Shown: positions 8,736 to 17,676, numbered from the stretch's first letter. The stretch is 64,000 nt of DNA from SpSt-333 sp964371615 (GCA_964371615.1 CAYJMS010000002.1:372001-436000); one strand, 5' to 3'. Numbers and translations: made by a program. Notes: a model not told the origin generated them from the letters alone.

Positions 8736-9104
8736 TTAGAAACAGTTTTTAAAGAGCGTGCACTCCGCACTGTCATCGGTGAATAGGACGGCCACAACAT
8801 CGAACCGGCACTCCATTTCCCCGATAGAACGCTCCTGTACATATCCCTCGGCAGTGCGCCGCAATAATTCCTGTTTTTTCGGCGTTACCGATTCCTGCGG
8901 CTCACCAAATCGTGCCGACCGGCGCGATTTAACCTCCACAAAGACCAACACATCGTTCTCCTTCGCAATAATGTCGATCTCGCCGTGATTGTAATAATAA
9001 TTCTGTTCGAGTATATCGTATCCCTGGTGTTTGAGAAATTCACTAGCAGCCTCCTCGCCGATTTTTCCCTTTTCTCTTTTAGAACGGTCACCGGACGGAG
9101 TCAT
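8736..9104 (-). CDS. yraN: YraN-family (UPF0102) endonuclease-like protein
   Basis: A 122-residue protein with the UPF0102 core: GEEAASEFLKHQGYDILEQN near the N-terminus, then GEIDIIAKENDVLVFVEVK (about 42-60), matching the restriction-endonuclease-like D-ExK metal site. The function is poorly known; in bacteria the gene very often follows rnhB, as here. Its ATG overlaps the rnhB stop by four bases (ATGA, 9101-9104), so the two are likely co-translated. Confidence 0.92.
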   Translation of the reverse strand: MTPSGDRSKREKGKIGEEAASEFLKHQGYDILEQNYYYNHGEIDIIAKENDVLVFVEVKSRRSARFGEPQESVTPKKQELLRRTAEGYVQERSIGEMECRFDVVAVLFTDDSAECTLFKNCF

Positions 9105-9721
9105 ATCCCCTCCAACTGATCGACATGAAACGACCTCCGGTGTATCGGTGAATATCCGTTTATCCGGATCGCTTCGATGTGCGATCGTGTTCCGTATCCT
9201 TTATGCCTGGCAAAACCGTACTCGGGATACTGGCGGTCTATTTCCACCATCAGGGAATCCCTTGTTACTTTTGCGATGATGGAAGCCGCAGCGATGGAGT
9301 GGGATAATGCGTCTCCTTTGATAATATTCTCCACGGGATAGCGCTCGTGCCGGAAGAAATTTCCGTCGACAAGCAATTGTTGCGGCGTGATGCTGAGCAG
9401 ATCCAAAGCTTTGTTCATGGCGAGGAACGTCGCCTGGAGAATGTTGATTCTGTCTATCACTTCGTGGCTGACAATGCCGATGCCGACCGACAGTGCCTGT
9501 TCCGTGATCCGTTGGTAGAGCGATGTTCTTTTTTTCTCCGTCAGTTTCTTCGAGTCGTTTACCCCTTCAATAATCACATCGGGACTGAAAATTACTGCGG
9601 CAGCGACCACCGGACCTGCTAGCGGTCCCCTGCCGGCTTCATCGACTCCGGCAATATAGCGGATCCCCTGCTGCCAATATTTTTGTTCAAATTCCAGCAT
9701 CAATTCGGCATTATCCAGCAT
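9101..9721 (-). CDS. rnhB: Ribonuclease HII
   Basis: A 206-residue RNase HII, which cuts RNA in RNA-DNA hybrids, including single ribonucleotides in DNA. YIAGVDEAGRGPLAGPVVAA (about 22-41) gives the Asp-Glu pair of the DEDD site. Further motifs are SKKLTEKKR and IIKGDALSHSIAAASIIAKV with the third Asp. The length is standard. The start overlaps the end of the ubiA-type gene by 11 bases, and the end overlaps yraN. Confidence 0.95.
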   Translation of the reverse strand: MLDNAELMLEFEQKYWQQGIRYIAGVDEAGRGPLAGPVVAAAVIFSPDVIIEGVNDSKKLTEKKRTSLYQRITEQALSVGIGIVSHEVIDRINILQATFLAMNKALDLLSITPQQLLVDGNFFRHERYPVENIIKGDALSHSIAAASIIAKVTRDSLMVEIDRQYPEYGFARHKGYGTRSHIEAIRINGYSPIHRRSFHVDQLEGI

Positions 9722-10535
9722 AGATCGCTATCAATCCTATGAGCATATCCCATTTAAGAATCAGCGACAGACGATTCAGATTTTTGGTCGATTGATCCTT
9801 CCAGAGCGAAGAGAGCACGTAAAAAATCACTGCATTCACGCCGACATTCACCAGGATAAAATATGTCGAACCGTACATACCGGTTATATATGGGAAAATT
9901 GTGGAGAGAATCACAGCTGTAAGAAATGCGGTTGCAAGTATTCCCGCTTTTTTCATTCCGTACTTTACGGGATAGGTGATGGCATTATGTTTGGCATCGC
10001 CTTCCACATCTTCCATGTCCTTCACTATTTCCCTGCCGACGTTGATCAGGAATGCGAAGACAGCAGGCATGATCGCCTTCGCAATATTATCCACTGCCGC
10101 TCCGCCGTAGATAAAGGCGACACCGGTCAACGTACCAACAAGAAGATTGCCGAACAGCGGAGTAGATTTGAATCTCTGGCTGTAAAGAAAAATCACCGGT
10201 ACGGCTACGAACGCAATAATGAAAGCTGTTCGGGTGGAATACGCACTCATGATCAATCCGATGCCGGAAATGCCGCCGTACAACATCAACGCATCGAACT
10301 TCGTCACCCGTCCGCTCGGCAGCGGACGTTCCGGTTTGTTGATGCGGTCGATGTCAATGTCGAAATAATCGTTGATCACCATTCCGCCCGCACCGATGCA
10401 TGCGCCTCCTAATGAGGCGAAGATCATGGCGATAAACTGCGCCTCGGTCCCGCCGGCCAGCAGACACGAAATATAAATAGAGGCGGCGGTAATAAGAAAA
10501 TTGACCGGCCGAATGAGTGTGATGTATGGTTTCAT
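9711..10535 (-). CDS. UbiA-family prenyltransferase, geranylgeranylglycerol-phosphate type
   Basis: A 274-residue integral membrane prenyltransferase with about nine helices. The first Asp-rich motif is NDYFDIDIDRINKPERPLP near residues 57-75 and the second is in DMEDVEGDAKHNA. The sequence style (short, with INKPERPLPSGR) fits the digeranylgeranylglyceryl-phosphate-synthase-like UbiA members found in archaea and in many Bacteroidota, rather than MenA or UbiA proper. It would transfer a polyprenyl chain to a lipid acceptor. No partner GGGP synthase is in this window. It is upstream of and overlapping rnhB. Confidence 0.82.
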   Translation of the reverse strand: MKPYITLIRPVNFLITAASIYISCLLAGGTEAQFIAMIFASLGGACIGAGGMVINDYFDIDIDRINKPERPLPSGRVTKFDALMLYGGISGIGLIMSAYSTRTAFIIAFVAVPVIFLYSQRFKSTPLFGNLLVGTLTGVAFIYGGAAVDNIAKAIMPAVFAFLINVGREIVKDMEDVEGDAKHNAITYPVKYGMKKAGILATAFLTAVILSTIFPYITGMYGSTYFILVNVGVNAVIFYVLSSLWKDQSTKNLNRLSLILKWDMLIGLIAIYAG

Positions 10536-10547
10536 GGGTGAACGATG

Positions 10548-11693
10548 TTATTTGGAAAGAATCATCTTGCGCGTTTCAGTTTTATCATTGACCTGCAGCC
10601 GGATGAAATAGACACCGCCCGGAAGATGTTCGCCGGAAAAGATAAATTCATATTTCCCGGCACTCTGTCTCCCTTCGTGCAAATGCTGTATTTCCTGTCC
10701 GAACAGATTAAAGACAGAAAGAATGACAAACGCTTCATCTTTCAGCGTATATTTGATTGTTGTACGCGGATTGAACGGATTCGGGAAATTCGGTTCGAGA
10801 CTTTCATATTCCTTATGGAAATACAACGTCGACGACGATCTCTCCGTTTCATCAGCCCACACGACTTTGGTTCCGCCGGCATTGATCCACGCCGTATATA
10901 CCAGATTTGCGTACAATGTCACCCCGGCCTGCAGCAATTCATTCGTCCCCGGCCCGGCTCCTTTCCAGAATGCGGAATAATAGGTGCTGTTGTAATTCCC
11001 CTTGGCACTCCGCAATGCAGCGGCATCGGCTTTTAACATCACGGGCACATACGAAAACGATCTCTCCAGCAGCGCGAAAATATCATTCAACGGTTTGTCC
11101 AGTTTCTGGGCATCGATGCGACGGAGAATCAGTTGATTGTAATACCGGTTCATGAGTTCGATCTCATACCGCCATTTGACGCCGTTGTTCTTCGTCATCT
11201 GCCCGTCATAGTTCATTGTTGTGTTGAACGGCATCGTCATGTCGCCGACATAATGTCCAAGATCGGTCACCGCTTTCAATGTGGCTTCCCAGTCGCGTCG
11301 TTTCATTGTCTGCAGCACCGAATCGTACATTTCATAGACCAGATACGGCAGATATCCATTCTGTCGCACCGATGTTTCACTGTACTTTTTCTGGAGGTCC
11401 AGCAGAGTGCCCGGCATCGTTCGATTGAAGAATTCCGGATACCGTTCCAGTTCAATATACTGACGGTACGACTCCTCTTCATCCATTAATTTTCTCCGAT
11501 CCACATCGCTGGCATGATCGGCAAAGTAATAATCGATTTCCCGAAAACGCTGCAGTGACAGCGGCAGCGTGCGGATGCCGTGGAGATTGATTGCCCGGTG
11601 TCCCTCTAATCCCCAGGCACCGGCTGCATCGGCACACACCATCGAAACCAAAAGGATGAGAATCCATCTTGTACGTGGTACACAAATATTCAT
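10548..11693 (-). CDS. Secreted S1/P1-nuclease or phospholipase-C-like protein with T9SS sorting domain
   Basis: A 381-residue exported protein. ATG 11693 gives a signal peptide (ILILLVSMVCADAAGA) followed by WGLEGHRAINLHG. In the zinc-dependent phospholipase C / S1-P1 nuclease fold the mature N-terminal Trp and early His bind zinc. Other likely ligands are in YFADHASDVDRR and DLGHYVGDMTMPF. The last 80 residues are a type IX secretion sorting domain: NFPNPFNPRTTIKYTL, VFNLFGQEI and GVYFIRLQV, ending KMILSK. It is therefore expected to be exported through the outer membrane by T9SS and cleaved or anchored. It begins one base after the EamA gene stop. Confidence 0.82.
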   Translation of the reverse strand: MNICVPRTRWILILLVSMVCADAAGAWGLEGHRAINLHGIRTLPLSLQRFREIDYYFADHASDVDRRKLMDEEESYRQYIELERYPEFFNRTMPGTLLDLQKKYSETSVRQNGYLPYLVYEMYDSVLQTMKRRDWEATLKAVTDLGHYVGDMTMPFNTTMNYDGQMTKNNGVKWRYEIELMNRYYNQLILRRIDAQKLDKPLNDIFALLERSFSYVPVMLKADAAALRSAKGNYNSTYYSAFWKGAGPGTNELLQAGVTLYANLVYTAWINAGGTKVVWADETERSSSTLYFHKEYESLEPNFPNPFNPRTTIKYTLKDEAFVILSVFNLFGQEIQHLHEGRQSAGKYEFIFSGEHLPGGVYFIRLQVNDKTETRKMILSK

Positions 11694-11694
11694 T

Positions 11695-12606
11695 TTACGG
11701 TGAAAAACGGGAACGTAGAAAACGGCGGATATCAACTGCATTGGCGGCAAGGATTCCGCTGAGTACAAGCGCCGATCCCGCAAAAAGCTGCGACGAGATC
11801 GATTCATTATAGATGATCACGCCCAAAAAGACGGCGATCACCGGAGTGACGAATGACGTCAACGATAACAACACCACTTCGACCCGCTTCAGCAGCCAGA
11901 AATAACTGACAAACGTTGTGACAGAACCGAATACCGCCAAAAAGACGATGCTCATGATCCCCGTCGGAGTGAATTCCACCGTCGAGAGGTCTTCCACAAG
12001 AAGGCTTCCGGATACCAACAAAATTCCCGCAATCGACATCGGAAGAAATGTAACGATGAACGGACTCAATGATTGTCCGTGTTTTTTAATCATCACCGCC
12101 GAAAACGCCTGTATCAACGCGCTCGTGACAATAGCAATCATCCCGAAGATCTGGTCGTTGCTAGTGCCGATACTCAAGTCGTTGGAAAAGATCAGGACAA
12201 TGCCGGTGAATCCGATCACGATCCCGATGATTTTTGATGCAGTCATCCGTTCATTCGGAAGAAGGAGTGTAGACATGATGGCCACGCAAAACGGGAAAAC
12301 TGCGAATAGGATCGATGTAACACCGGAGGCGACCGTCTGCTGTCCCCAATACACCAGTGCAAACGGCACCGAGAACGAGGTCAGCGCAACCATGGTAAGA
12401 AATCCAATCGTCTTCCGATCAGTCGGAATGGCTATTTTTTTGTACTGTATGATCGACAGGAGCACCATACCGGCTAGAATAAACCGCAGTCCGGATGACA
12501 ACAGCGGCGTCATTGTCTCCAGGCCGATCTTGATGACCAACCACGTCGATCCCCAGATGGTACAGATGGCGATATAGGCAAAATAGATTTTTAGGCGTTC
12601 GGTCAT
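11695..12606 (-). CDS. EamA-family (DMT superfamily) transporter
   Basis: A 303-residue inner-membrane protein with ten predicted helices in two EamA repeats (about 8-140 and 150-292). The first opens YFAYIAICTIWGSTWLVIKIG, typical of drug/metabolite exporters of the RhaT/YdcZ-like group. The substrate cannot be read from sequence. The ATG at 12606 is well placed. The gene is followed after one base by the T9SS client, so the two share a transcript, though no functional link is obvious. Confidence 0.88.
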   Translation of the reverse strand: MTERLKIYFAYIAICTIWGSTWLVIKIGLETMTPLLSSGLRFILAGMVLLSIIQYKKIAIPTDRKTIGFLTMVALTSFSVPFALVYWGQQTVASGVTSILFAVFPFCVAIMSTLLLPNERMTASKIIGIVIGFTGIVLIFSNDLSIGTSNDQIFGMIAIVTSALIQAFSAVMIKKHGQSLSPFIVTFLPMSIAGILLVSGSLLVEDLSTVEFTPTGIMSIVFLAVFGSVTTFVSYFWLLKRVEVVLLSLTSFVTPVIAVFLGVIIYNESISSQLFAGSALVLSGILAANAVDIRRFLRSRFSP

Positions 12607-12635
12607 GGAGAGTATTTAGAAAAATTTATATAGTC

Positions 12636-12681
12636 GTTGAGTAGTTGAGTATATGAGTATTTGAGTATTTGAGTATTTGAG
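12636..12681. repeat. Octamer tandem repeat, left arm
   Basis: About six degenerate 8-base units of the form NNTGAGTA in direct tandem. The inverse pattern stands at 13151-13186 on the other side of the four-helix-bundle pseudogene. Confidence 0.8.
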
Positions 12682-12698
12682 AAAACTGCTTCTGTAAT

Positions 12699-13044
12699 TT
12701 ACCTTAAACTTTTATGGCGTCCATCTAACATTGCAATCAGTTCGTTGGCGTCGTTTTTCAATGAAATTCTCTTCTCTTCATCGATATACTTGTTTATCGC
12801 TGCGATATCGATGCATCCCTTGCATTCAAATCCTGATCGTATCGAATAGTTCAAAAATCTGGCAAATTCTTTTCCTGAAATATTTCCTGCTCCCTCGGTG
12901 ATATTTAACACAATCGAATCTGCGGCTCGTCGGAGAAGTGAGATTATATAATTCCTCCCGTGGAAACTGCCGAGTGCATTCACGAACAGTGCGTGTAAAA
13001 ATAAGTGACTTTTGATAGACTAACAGATTCTCATGCCGATGCAT
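12699..13044 (-). pseudogene. Frameshifted four-helix-bundle (23S rRNA IVP family) gene
   Basis: Two overlapping reading frames join into one protein. The first, from ATG 13044, begins MHRHENLLVYQKSLIF and continues to REELYNLTS. The second takes over at RRAADSIVLNITEGAGN and runs to LDGRHKSLR. Together they match the four-helix-bundle family (S23/23S-IVP), whose core is R-R-A-x-x-S-I-x-x-N-I-x-E-G. The break is near 12930. Relative to the family pattern T-S-Q-I-R-R, about five bases are missing, and the 346-base length fits a 5-base loss from a 351-base gene. It is flanked by octamer arms in facing orientation. A sequencing error is less likely, since five bases appear to be absent. Confidence 0.72.
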
Positions 13045-13150
13045 TGCGCCCACCATTAATTTGTAAAGAACAAAAATTGGGCGCTCGATTTTTGAATATG
13101 GAATGTGATTTTTTATTTTCACATCGCCGAGTCTACCGTCCTACTTACCG

Positions 13151-13186
13151 ACTCACATACTCATATACTCATATACTAAAATACTT
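13151..13186. repeat. Octamer tandem repeat, right arm (inverse of left)
   Basis: ACTCACATACTCATATACTC and following units form an 8-base period. The reverse complement reads TATGAGTA-like units, the same as the arm at 12636-12681. Together they make a long imperfect inverted repeat around the pseudogene. Confidence 0.78.
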
Positions 13187-13188
13187 CT

Positions 13189-14469
13189 TCATTCCTCCAT
13201 CTTATTCAACACCAATCCCGAGATCAACTTCGGATAGAAGAAGGTCGATTTCTGCGGCATTGTGTTCCCCGATTTCGCCACTGCGCGCACCTGTTCGATT
13301 TTTGTGGGATTGACAAAGAAGGCGATCTGTGCCTTGCCGGCGGCGACTTCATCCACCGATTCGTGTATGTTCTGCAGGTAATGGATGTTCAGTTTCTTTT
13401 CCTGCGCCTCCTGCGACACTCCCAGCAATTCCCGGATAATATAGTGGTGCAGCAAAACCACATCCAGTCCCTTCACCTCTCCGGGCAGATTGTCCGGAAC
13501 GAGTGTTGCGAGATCGGATTCGTTCTTTAGCCGTGCGACGTAAAATTTGGGGGAATGATGCGAGACAAACCCATATGCAAACCGCGGATGCTGCCGCAGC
13601 GCATCGGTCATTGACTGAGGTGTCGGATACACCTGCACGTCGAAATGTTTCTGCAGCGTGGAGATCAGCGCTCCGCCGTCAAACTTCTGCAAACTGTGCA
13701 TCACCCGATGCGTCGGGAAAATAACCAATCCTTCGTCGTCGAGATTCGTGAAGAACATCATAATATAATTGTAGAGTTCTTTTCCGGTGTGGTTCGGATT
13801 CTGCGACCGCATCAGGTCGCGATACGCAAGTCCGGTCTCGTACCGGTGATGGCCGTCGGCAATCAATACCTGCTTCGGTTCCAATTCCGCCGCAATCGCC
13901 GCAATGGCTGCCGGATCGTTGATCGCCCAGAGTTGATTCCGAACCGATTCAAATTCCACGTCGACGACCGGTGCAGTTGAATGGACAGGATTAATGAATG
14001 TGTCGATCTTTTTTCCGGGATCTGAATACAGAGTGAACACCTGGCTGAAATTCGAATTCGTTGCTTTGAACAATTTGAACCGGTCTTCTTTCGCTTTGGA
14101 CAAAGTTTTTTCGTGCGGAAGGACGATCTTTTTCTCAAATTCTTCCAGCCTGCAGAGTGCAATGAATCCCTTCCTTTGAACAGATTTTCCGTCGGTATTC
14201 GTAAATGTCTGCACCAGGGGATAAATAGACGGGGCGTTTTCGCGAATCAGTATTCCGTTCTTTTGCCATTCCGCATATACAGCGGCAGCGGCGCTGTACC
14301 GATCTGCTTCCCGTCCCAAAATCAGACGGACGACATTGTAGGGATCTTTGGCATAGTATCCATCCTGCTGTTCGGGAGTGATGACGTCGTACGGCGGTGC
14401 AACGACGTTGGCCATCGATATTTTGGATTGATTATAGCGGATCGCTTTAAAGGGTCGTATGGTTGCCAT
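13189..14469 (-). CDS. DUF1015 family protein
   Basis: A 426-residue cytoplasmic protein of DUF1015. It opens MATIRPFKAIRYNQ, has VAPPYDVITPEQQDGYY (about 23-39), then PHEKTLSKAKEDRFKLF, and the strongly conserved LIADGHHRYETGLAYRD near 200. The family is widespread and its function is unsettled; the conserved His/Arg cluster suggests an enzyme. Genes of this family often sit with serine or phosphoserine metabolism in other bacteria, but no such neighbour is present here. The ATG at 14469 is clear. The gene ends three bases from the octamer repeat arm. Confidence 0.88.
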   Translation of the reverse strand: MATIRPFKAIRYNQSKISMANVVAPPYDVITPEQQDGYYAKDPYNVVRLILGREADRYSAAAAVYAEWQKNGILIRENAPSIYPLVQTFTNTDGKSVQRKGFIALCRLEEFEKKIVLPHEKTLSKAKEDRFKLFKATNSNFSQVFTLYSDPGKKIDTFINPVHSTAPVVDVEFESVRNQLWAINDPAAIAAIAAELEPKQVLIADGHHRYETGLAYRDLMRSQNPNHTGKELYNYIMMFFTNLDDEGLVIFPTHRVMHSLQKFDGGALISTLQKHFDVQVYPTPQSMTDALRQHPRFAYGFVSHHSPKFYVARLKNESDLATLVPDNLPGEVKGLDVVLLHHYIIRELLGVSQEAQEKKLNIHYLQNIHESVDEVAAGKAQIAFFVNPTKIEQVRAVAKSGNTMPQKSTFFYPKLISGLVLNKMEE

Positions 14470-14545
14470 GATGTGTGCTCGCTAGATTACTGGTGTAGAG
14501 TATCGTTTAAAATATTATTAGAACCCATCTTAAAAATTAAAGATT

Positions 14546-14656
14546 GTCACCCCGAGCGCCCGCCATTAAGATTGGCGGGCAGGTAGACGAGGGGTGACTA
14601 TCCTGGAAAAATCATGCCTCGACGCAGTTTATCCGCCGAAGGCGGACTCGGCATGA
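14546..14656. repeat. Two nested palindromic repeats
   Basis: The first element (14546-14598) pairs GTCACCCC with GGGGTGAC and holds an inner palindrome GCCCGCCA...TGGCGGGC. The second (14612-14656) pairs TCATGCC with GGCATGA and holds an inner TCCGCC-GAA-GGCGGA. They occupy the 223-base gap between DUF1015 and era, which has no ORF of its own. Confidence 0.78.
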
Positions 14657-14692
14657 CAGTGATTTGGCAATTTCGAGATAACATCCAGACCA

Positions 14693-15601
14693 TTATTCAT
14701 TCCCCTTGTATCCAAATCTGTTCAACCACCGTTGGTCTTCTCTCCAATCACCGCGAACTTTTACGTGCAGTTCCAGAAAGACCTCGTGCCCCAAAAATTC
14801 TTCGATCGAACGCCGTGCAACGGAACCGAGCCTCTTGAGCGCCGCTCCCTGCTTCCCGATCACGATCCCTTTTTGCGAATCCTTCTCCACGATCACATCG
14901 GCAGAGATAAAATATTTTCCGCTTTCCCGTTCCTTAAAATCGGTGATGTCTACTGCGGCGGAATAGGGAACTTCCTCTTTGAAGAGTTCGAATATCTTTT
15001 CCCTGATGATCTCACTCACAAAGAAACGCTCCTGTGCATCGCTGACAATTTCGGTGTCATAATACGGTGCGTGCTCGGGGAGATATTTGTATATGGTGGA
15101 AACGAGCTCGTCGGTATTGAATCCTTTGGATGCCGATAAGGGAATCACCTCATCGAACGGGAAGATCAATTGCAGTTCCAATAGGAGCGGCAGCGTCTCC
15201 TCTTTCTTGAGAAGATCGATCTTGTTCACGACAAGAAAGGTTGTTTTGTTTGCTGATTTAATCCTCGCCACCGCTTCGTTGTTCTTGTCATACTTCCCCT
15301 CCTTTACCTTTTGCGCATCCACCAGCAGAAGCACTATTTCGGCCTCTTCCACAGCGGAGGTGGCAAAATGCATCATCGCTTCCTGCAAAAGATATTTCGG
15401 CTTGATGATTCCGGGCGTATCGAGAAAGATGATCTGATGCCGGTCGCTGCTGAGAATGCCGAGGATCTTGTGCCGGGTGGTTTGCGGCTTATCGGTGACG
15501 ATGGAAATTTTTTGCTTCAGCAGCGTATTCAGCAGGGTTGATTTGCCGACATTCGGTTCGCCAATAATTGCAACATAGCCTGATTTGAAGGGATTATTCA
15601 T
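14693..15601 (-). CDS. era: GTPase Era
   Basis: A 302-residue Ras-like GTPase with a C-terminal KH domain, needed for 30S ribosome assembly through the 16S rRNA 3' end. The G motifs are GEPNVGKST (about 13-21), DTPG, NKIDLL and SASKG. The KH GxxG is in VIGKQGAALKRLG near 240. ATG 15601 is preferred to a TTG three codons upstream. No Shine-Dalgarno is visible, as is common in this lineage. It diverges from the rlmI-like gene across about 100 bases. Confidence 0.96.
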   Translation of the reverse strand: MNNPFKSGYVAIIGEPNVGKSTLLNTLLKQKISIVTDKPQTTRHKILGILSSDRHQIIFLDTPGIIKPKYLLQEAMMHFATSAVEEAEIVLLLVDAQKVKEGKYDKNNEAVARIKSANKTTFLVVNKIDLLKKEETLPLLLELQLIFPFDEVIPLSASKGFNTDELVSTIYKYLPEHAPYYDTEIVSDAQERFFVSEIIREKIFELFKEEVPYSAAVDITDFKERESGKYFISADVIVEKDSQKGIVIGKQGAALKRLGSVARRSIEEFLGHEVFLELHVKVRGDWREDQRWLNRFGYKGNE

Positions 15602-15702
15602 TGCAAACAATGTACTTAAAAAAGTAGTATGAAGAAATATAGAACACGAAGGCGAGACCAGCTTCCTTGCAAATAGACGGCATTATTTTTACTTTGTACT
15701 CT

Positions 15703-16881
15703 ATGTCTACGCTTTCACAACATGTTTCTCTCAAAAAGAATGAAGACCGCCGGATACTCTCCGGACACCAATGGATTTTCAGCAACGAGATCCTCTATAT
15801 CGGCGGAAATCCGCAGTCGGGCGATGTTGTGGAGATCCTTCGCAGCGACGGCCGTTCACTCGGGATCGGATTCTACAATCCACAATCTTTAATTGCCGTT
15901 CGGTTTCTGTCGTCATCCATTGAGGAGATCAACAAGGACTTCTTCACGAGGCGGATTGCCTCGGCGTACGCGCTACGGAAGCGGATCTTTCCCGACAGCG
16001 AGACATTCCGCGTAGTGTACGGCGAGAGCGATTTCCTCCCCGGCCTGATTGTGGATAAATACAACGACTATCTTTCAGTGCAAACATTTTCCGCAGGAAT
16101 GGACCTCCGGCTGCCGATGATCTGCGATGTGCTCGAAGAAATTTTCTCCCCCAAAGGGATCGTTGAACGGAACGAATCCCCGTTGCGCGATTTGGAACAC
16201 ATTCCCCAGCGAAGCGGGCTGGTGAGGGGAACCGTCGAACCTTCCATGATCGATATGGACGGTGTAAAGTTCACGGTCGATATTTTGAACGGACAAAAGA
16301 GCGGATTTTTTCTGGATCATCGTGAGAATCGGAAGCGAATCGCAGCGTTTGTCAAGGATGCTTCCGTATTGGATTGTTTCTGTAATGAAGGGGGATTCGG
16401 TTTATATGCGGCAAAATTCGGTGCAAAAAGCGTTGACAGCGTCGATATTTCCGAAACCGCAATTCAGAAGGGAAAAGAAAATGCTGCCCTGAACAATCTC
16501 CAACAGATCCGGTTCCATACCGAAGATGTGTTCAAGTTCCTGGAGAATGCCGCAGCACAGGGACTTCGGTGGGACGTGGTAATCCTCGATCCACCGTCGT
16601 TTACTAAAAGTAAAAAGACGGTCGCCACTGCGATTAAGGGATATAAAGATATCAATACTAACGGATTGAAAGTAACGGCAAAAGGGGGTTTCTTTATCTC
16701 CGCCTCCTGTTCTCATCATATCGACCTGGAATCGTTTCTGAGCGTCATTCAGGAGAGCAGCATCAGAGCGGGCAAAAGAATTAAGATCCTGTCAGTCAGC
16801 GGCGCCTCCCCCGATCATCCCGTGCTGCCTTCAATGCATGAAACCCAGTATCTCAAATTTGTGTTATGTAGTGTAGAATAA
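15703..16881 (+). CDS. rlmI: 23S rRNA (cytosine-C5) methyltransferase, RlmI family
   Basis: A 392-residue class I SAM-dependent methyltransferase with an N-terminal PUA domain (about 1-75), then an RNA-binding linker and a Rossmann domain. SAM binding is around VLDCFCNEGGFGLYAAKFGA; the catalytic motif is VILDPPSFTKSKK, and a second Cys is in ISASCSHH. RlmI methylates a single cytosine of 23S rRNA in E. coli; the exact base here is not determined. ATG 15703 is used instead of TTG 15667. TTGCAAATAG...TACTTTG about 12-35 bases upstream may be its promoter, implying a very short leader. Confidence 0.88.
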   Translation: MSTLSQHVSLKKNEDRRILSGHQWIFSNEILYIGGNPQSGDVVEILRSDGRSLGIGFYNPQSLIAVRFLSSSIEEINKDFFTRRIASAYALRKRIFPDSETFRVVYGESDFLPGLIVDKYNDYLSVQTFSAGMDLRLPMICDVLEEIFSPKGIVERNESPLRDLEHIPQRSGLVRGTVEPSMIDMDGVKFTVDILNGQKSGFFLDHRENRKRIAAFVKDASVLDCFCNEGGFGLYAAKFGAKSVDSVDISETAIQKGKENAALNNLQQIRFHTEDVFKFLENAAAQGLRWDVVILDPPSFTKSKKTVATAIKGYKDINTNGLKVTAKGGFFISASCSHHIDLESFLSVIQESSIRAGKRIKILSVSGASPDHPVLPSMHETQYLKFVLCSVE

Positions 16882-16917
16882 ATGCAGAATGGTCTCTATC
16901 GAATTTGTGAGGTTGAC

Positions 16918-17625
16918 ATGAAAAAATATGGTATCGCTCTCTTTCTTCTGGTTTTTCTGGCCTGTGGGCTGAACGCACAGGGGCCGGATTCCACCATCGT
17001 CTTTGCATCGCCAAACAAGGATGCGGTCGCACCGGCAGAAAGGGATCTGGTGAATGCCTGGGGTGTTGATATTCTTCTCTCCAATAACGGGTTCGGACTT
17101 GCCGGATTTTACCGGCACGAATTCTCCCGTGAAATGTTCGGCACGGTGACGCTCGGTATCGCCGAATCGAAAGACGATAACGAAGTCGAATATGTCACGT
17201 ATTGGGGACAGACCATTGTTCCGGGAAAGATCAACCGATTTTTATTAATCCCGTTGCACGTCGGACTTCAATACCGTCTGTTTGCGGATGACATCACGGA
17301 CAGCTTCCGGCCGTACGTGAATGCCGGCCTCGGCCCGACTCTTGTTCTCTCCGCACCGTTCGACAGGGAATATTTTAACAGCTGGGGATACGCTCAATCG
17401 CACTATACGCTCGGCGGATACATCGGCGCCGGAGCATTCTTCGGTTCCGATATGGGAAGCCTTTCCGGAATCAATATCCGGTACTATTTTATCCCCTTCA
17501 GCAGCGGCATCACGAGCATGATGGGACCGATTGATCCGACCAATCCGGATGCACCGCGGGAGATATTTAAGAAAAAGGATTTTGGCGGATTTTTTATTAC
17601 GATCAATCTTGGATCCGCTTTTTAA
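16918..17625 (+). CDS. Outer-membrane beta-barrel-like protein
   Basis: A 235-residue exported protein. ATG 16918 is preceded by GTGAGG and gives a signal peptide (GIALFLLVFLACGLNAQ). The rest alternates hydrophobic and polar residues in strand-sized stretches and ends in an aromatic residue (FFITINLGSAF), typical of an outer-membrane barrel. PYVNAGLGPTLVLSAPF and YTLGGYIGAGAFFGSD resemble OmpA-barrel-like (outer membrane protein beta-barrel) family members. Function unknown. It is convergent with the SPFH gene, with a hairpin between. Confidence 0.75.
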   Translation: MKKYGIALFLLVFLACGLNAQGPDSTIVFASPNKDAVAPAERDLVNAWGVDILLSNNGFGLAGFYRHEFSREMFGTVTLGIAESKDDNEVEYVTYWGQTIVPGKINRFLLIPLHVGLQYRLFADDITDSFRPYVNAGLGPTLVLSAPFDREYFNSWGYAQSHYTLGGYIGAGAFFGSDMGSLSGINIRYYFIPFSSGITSMMGPIDPTNPDAPREIFKKKDFGGFFITINLGSAF

Positions 17626-17633
17626 AACAGAAA

Positions 17634-17664
17634 CATCCCCGACGTCCGAATGACATCGGGGATG
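17634..17664 (-). terminator. Hairpin after SPFH gene
   Basis: CATCCCCGA pairs with TCGGGGATG over nine bases. On the minus strand it is followed by a T-rich stretch (TTTCTGTTTTAAAAA), so it probably ends the NfeD-SPFH transcript and may also serve the convergent barrel gene. Confidence 0.6.
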
Positions 17665-17676
17665 CCCATGGTCGCA

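Noticed and set aside
12636..13186. Possible CRISPR array
   Set aside because: Units are 8 bases in direct tandem with no spacers, and no cas genes are present.
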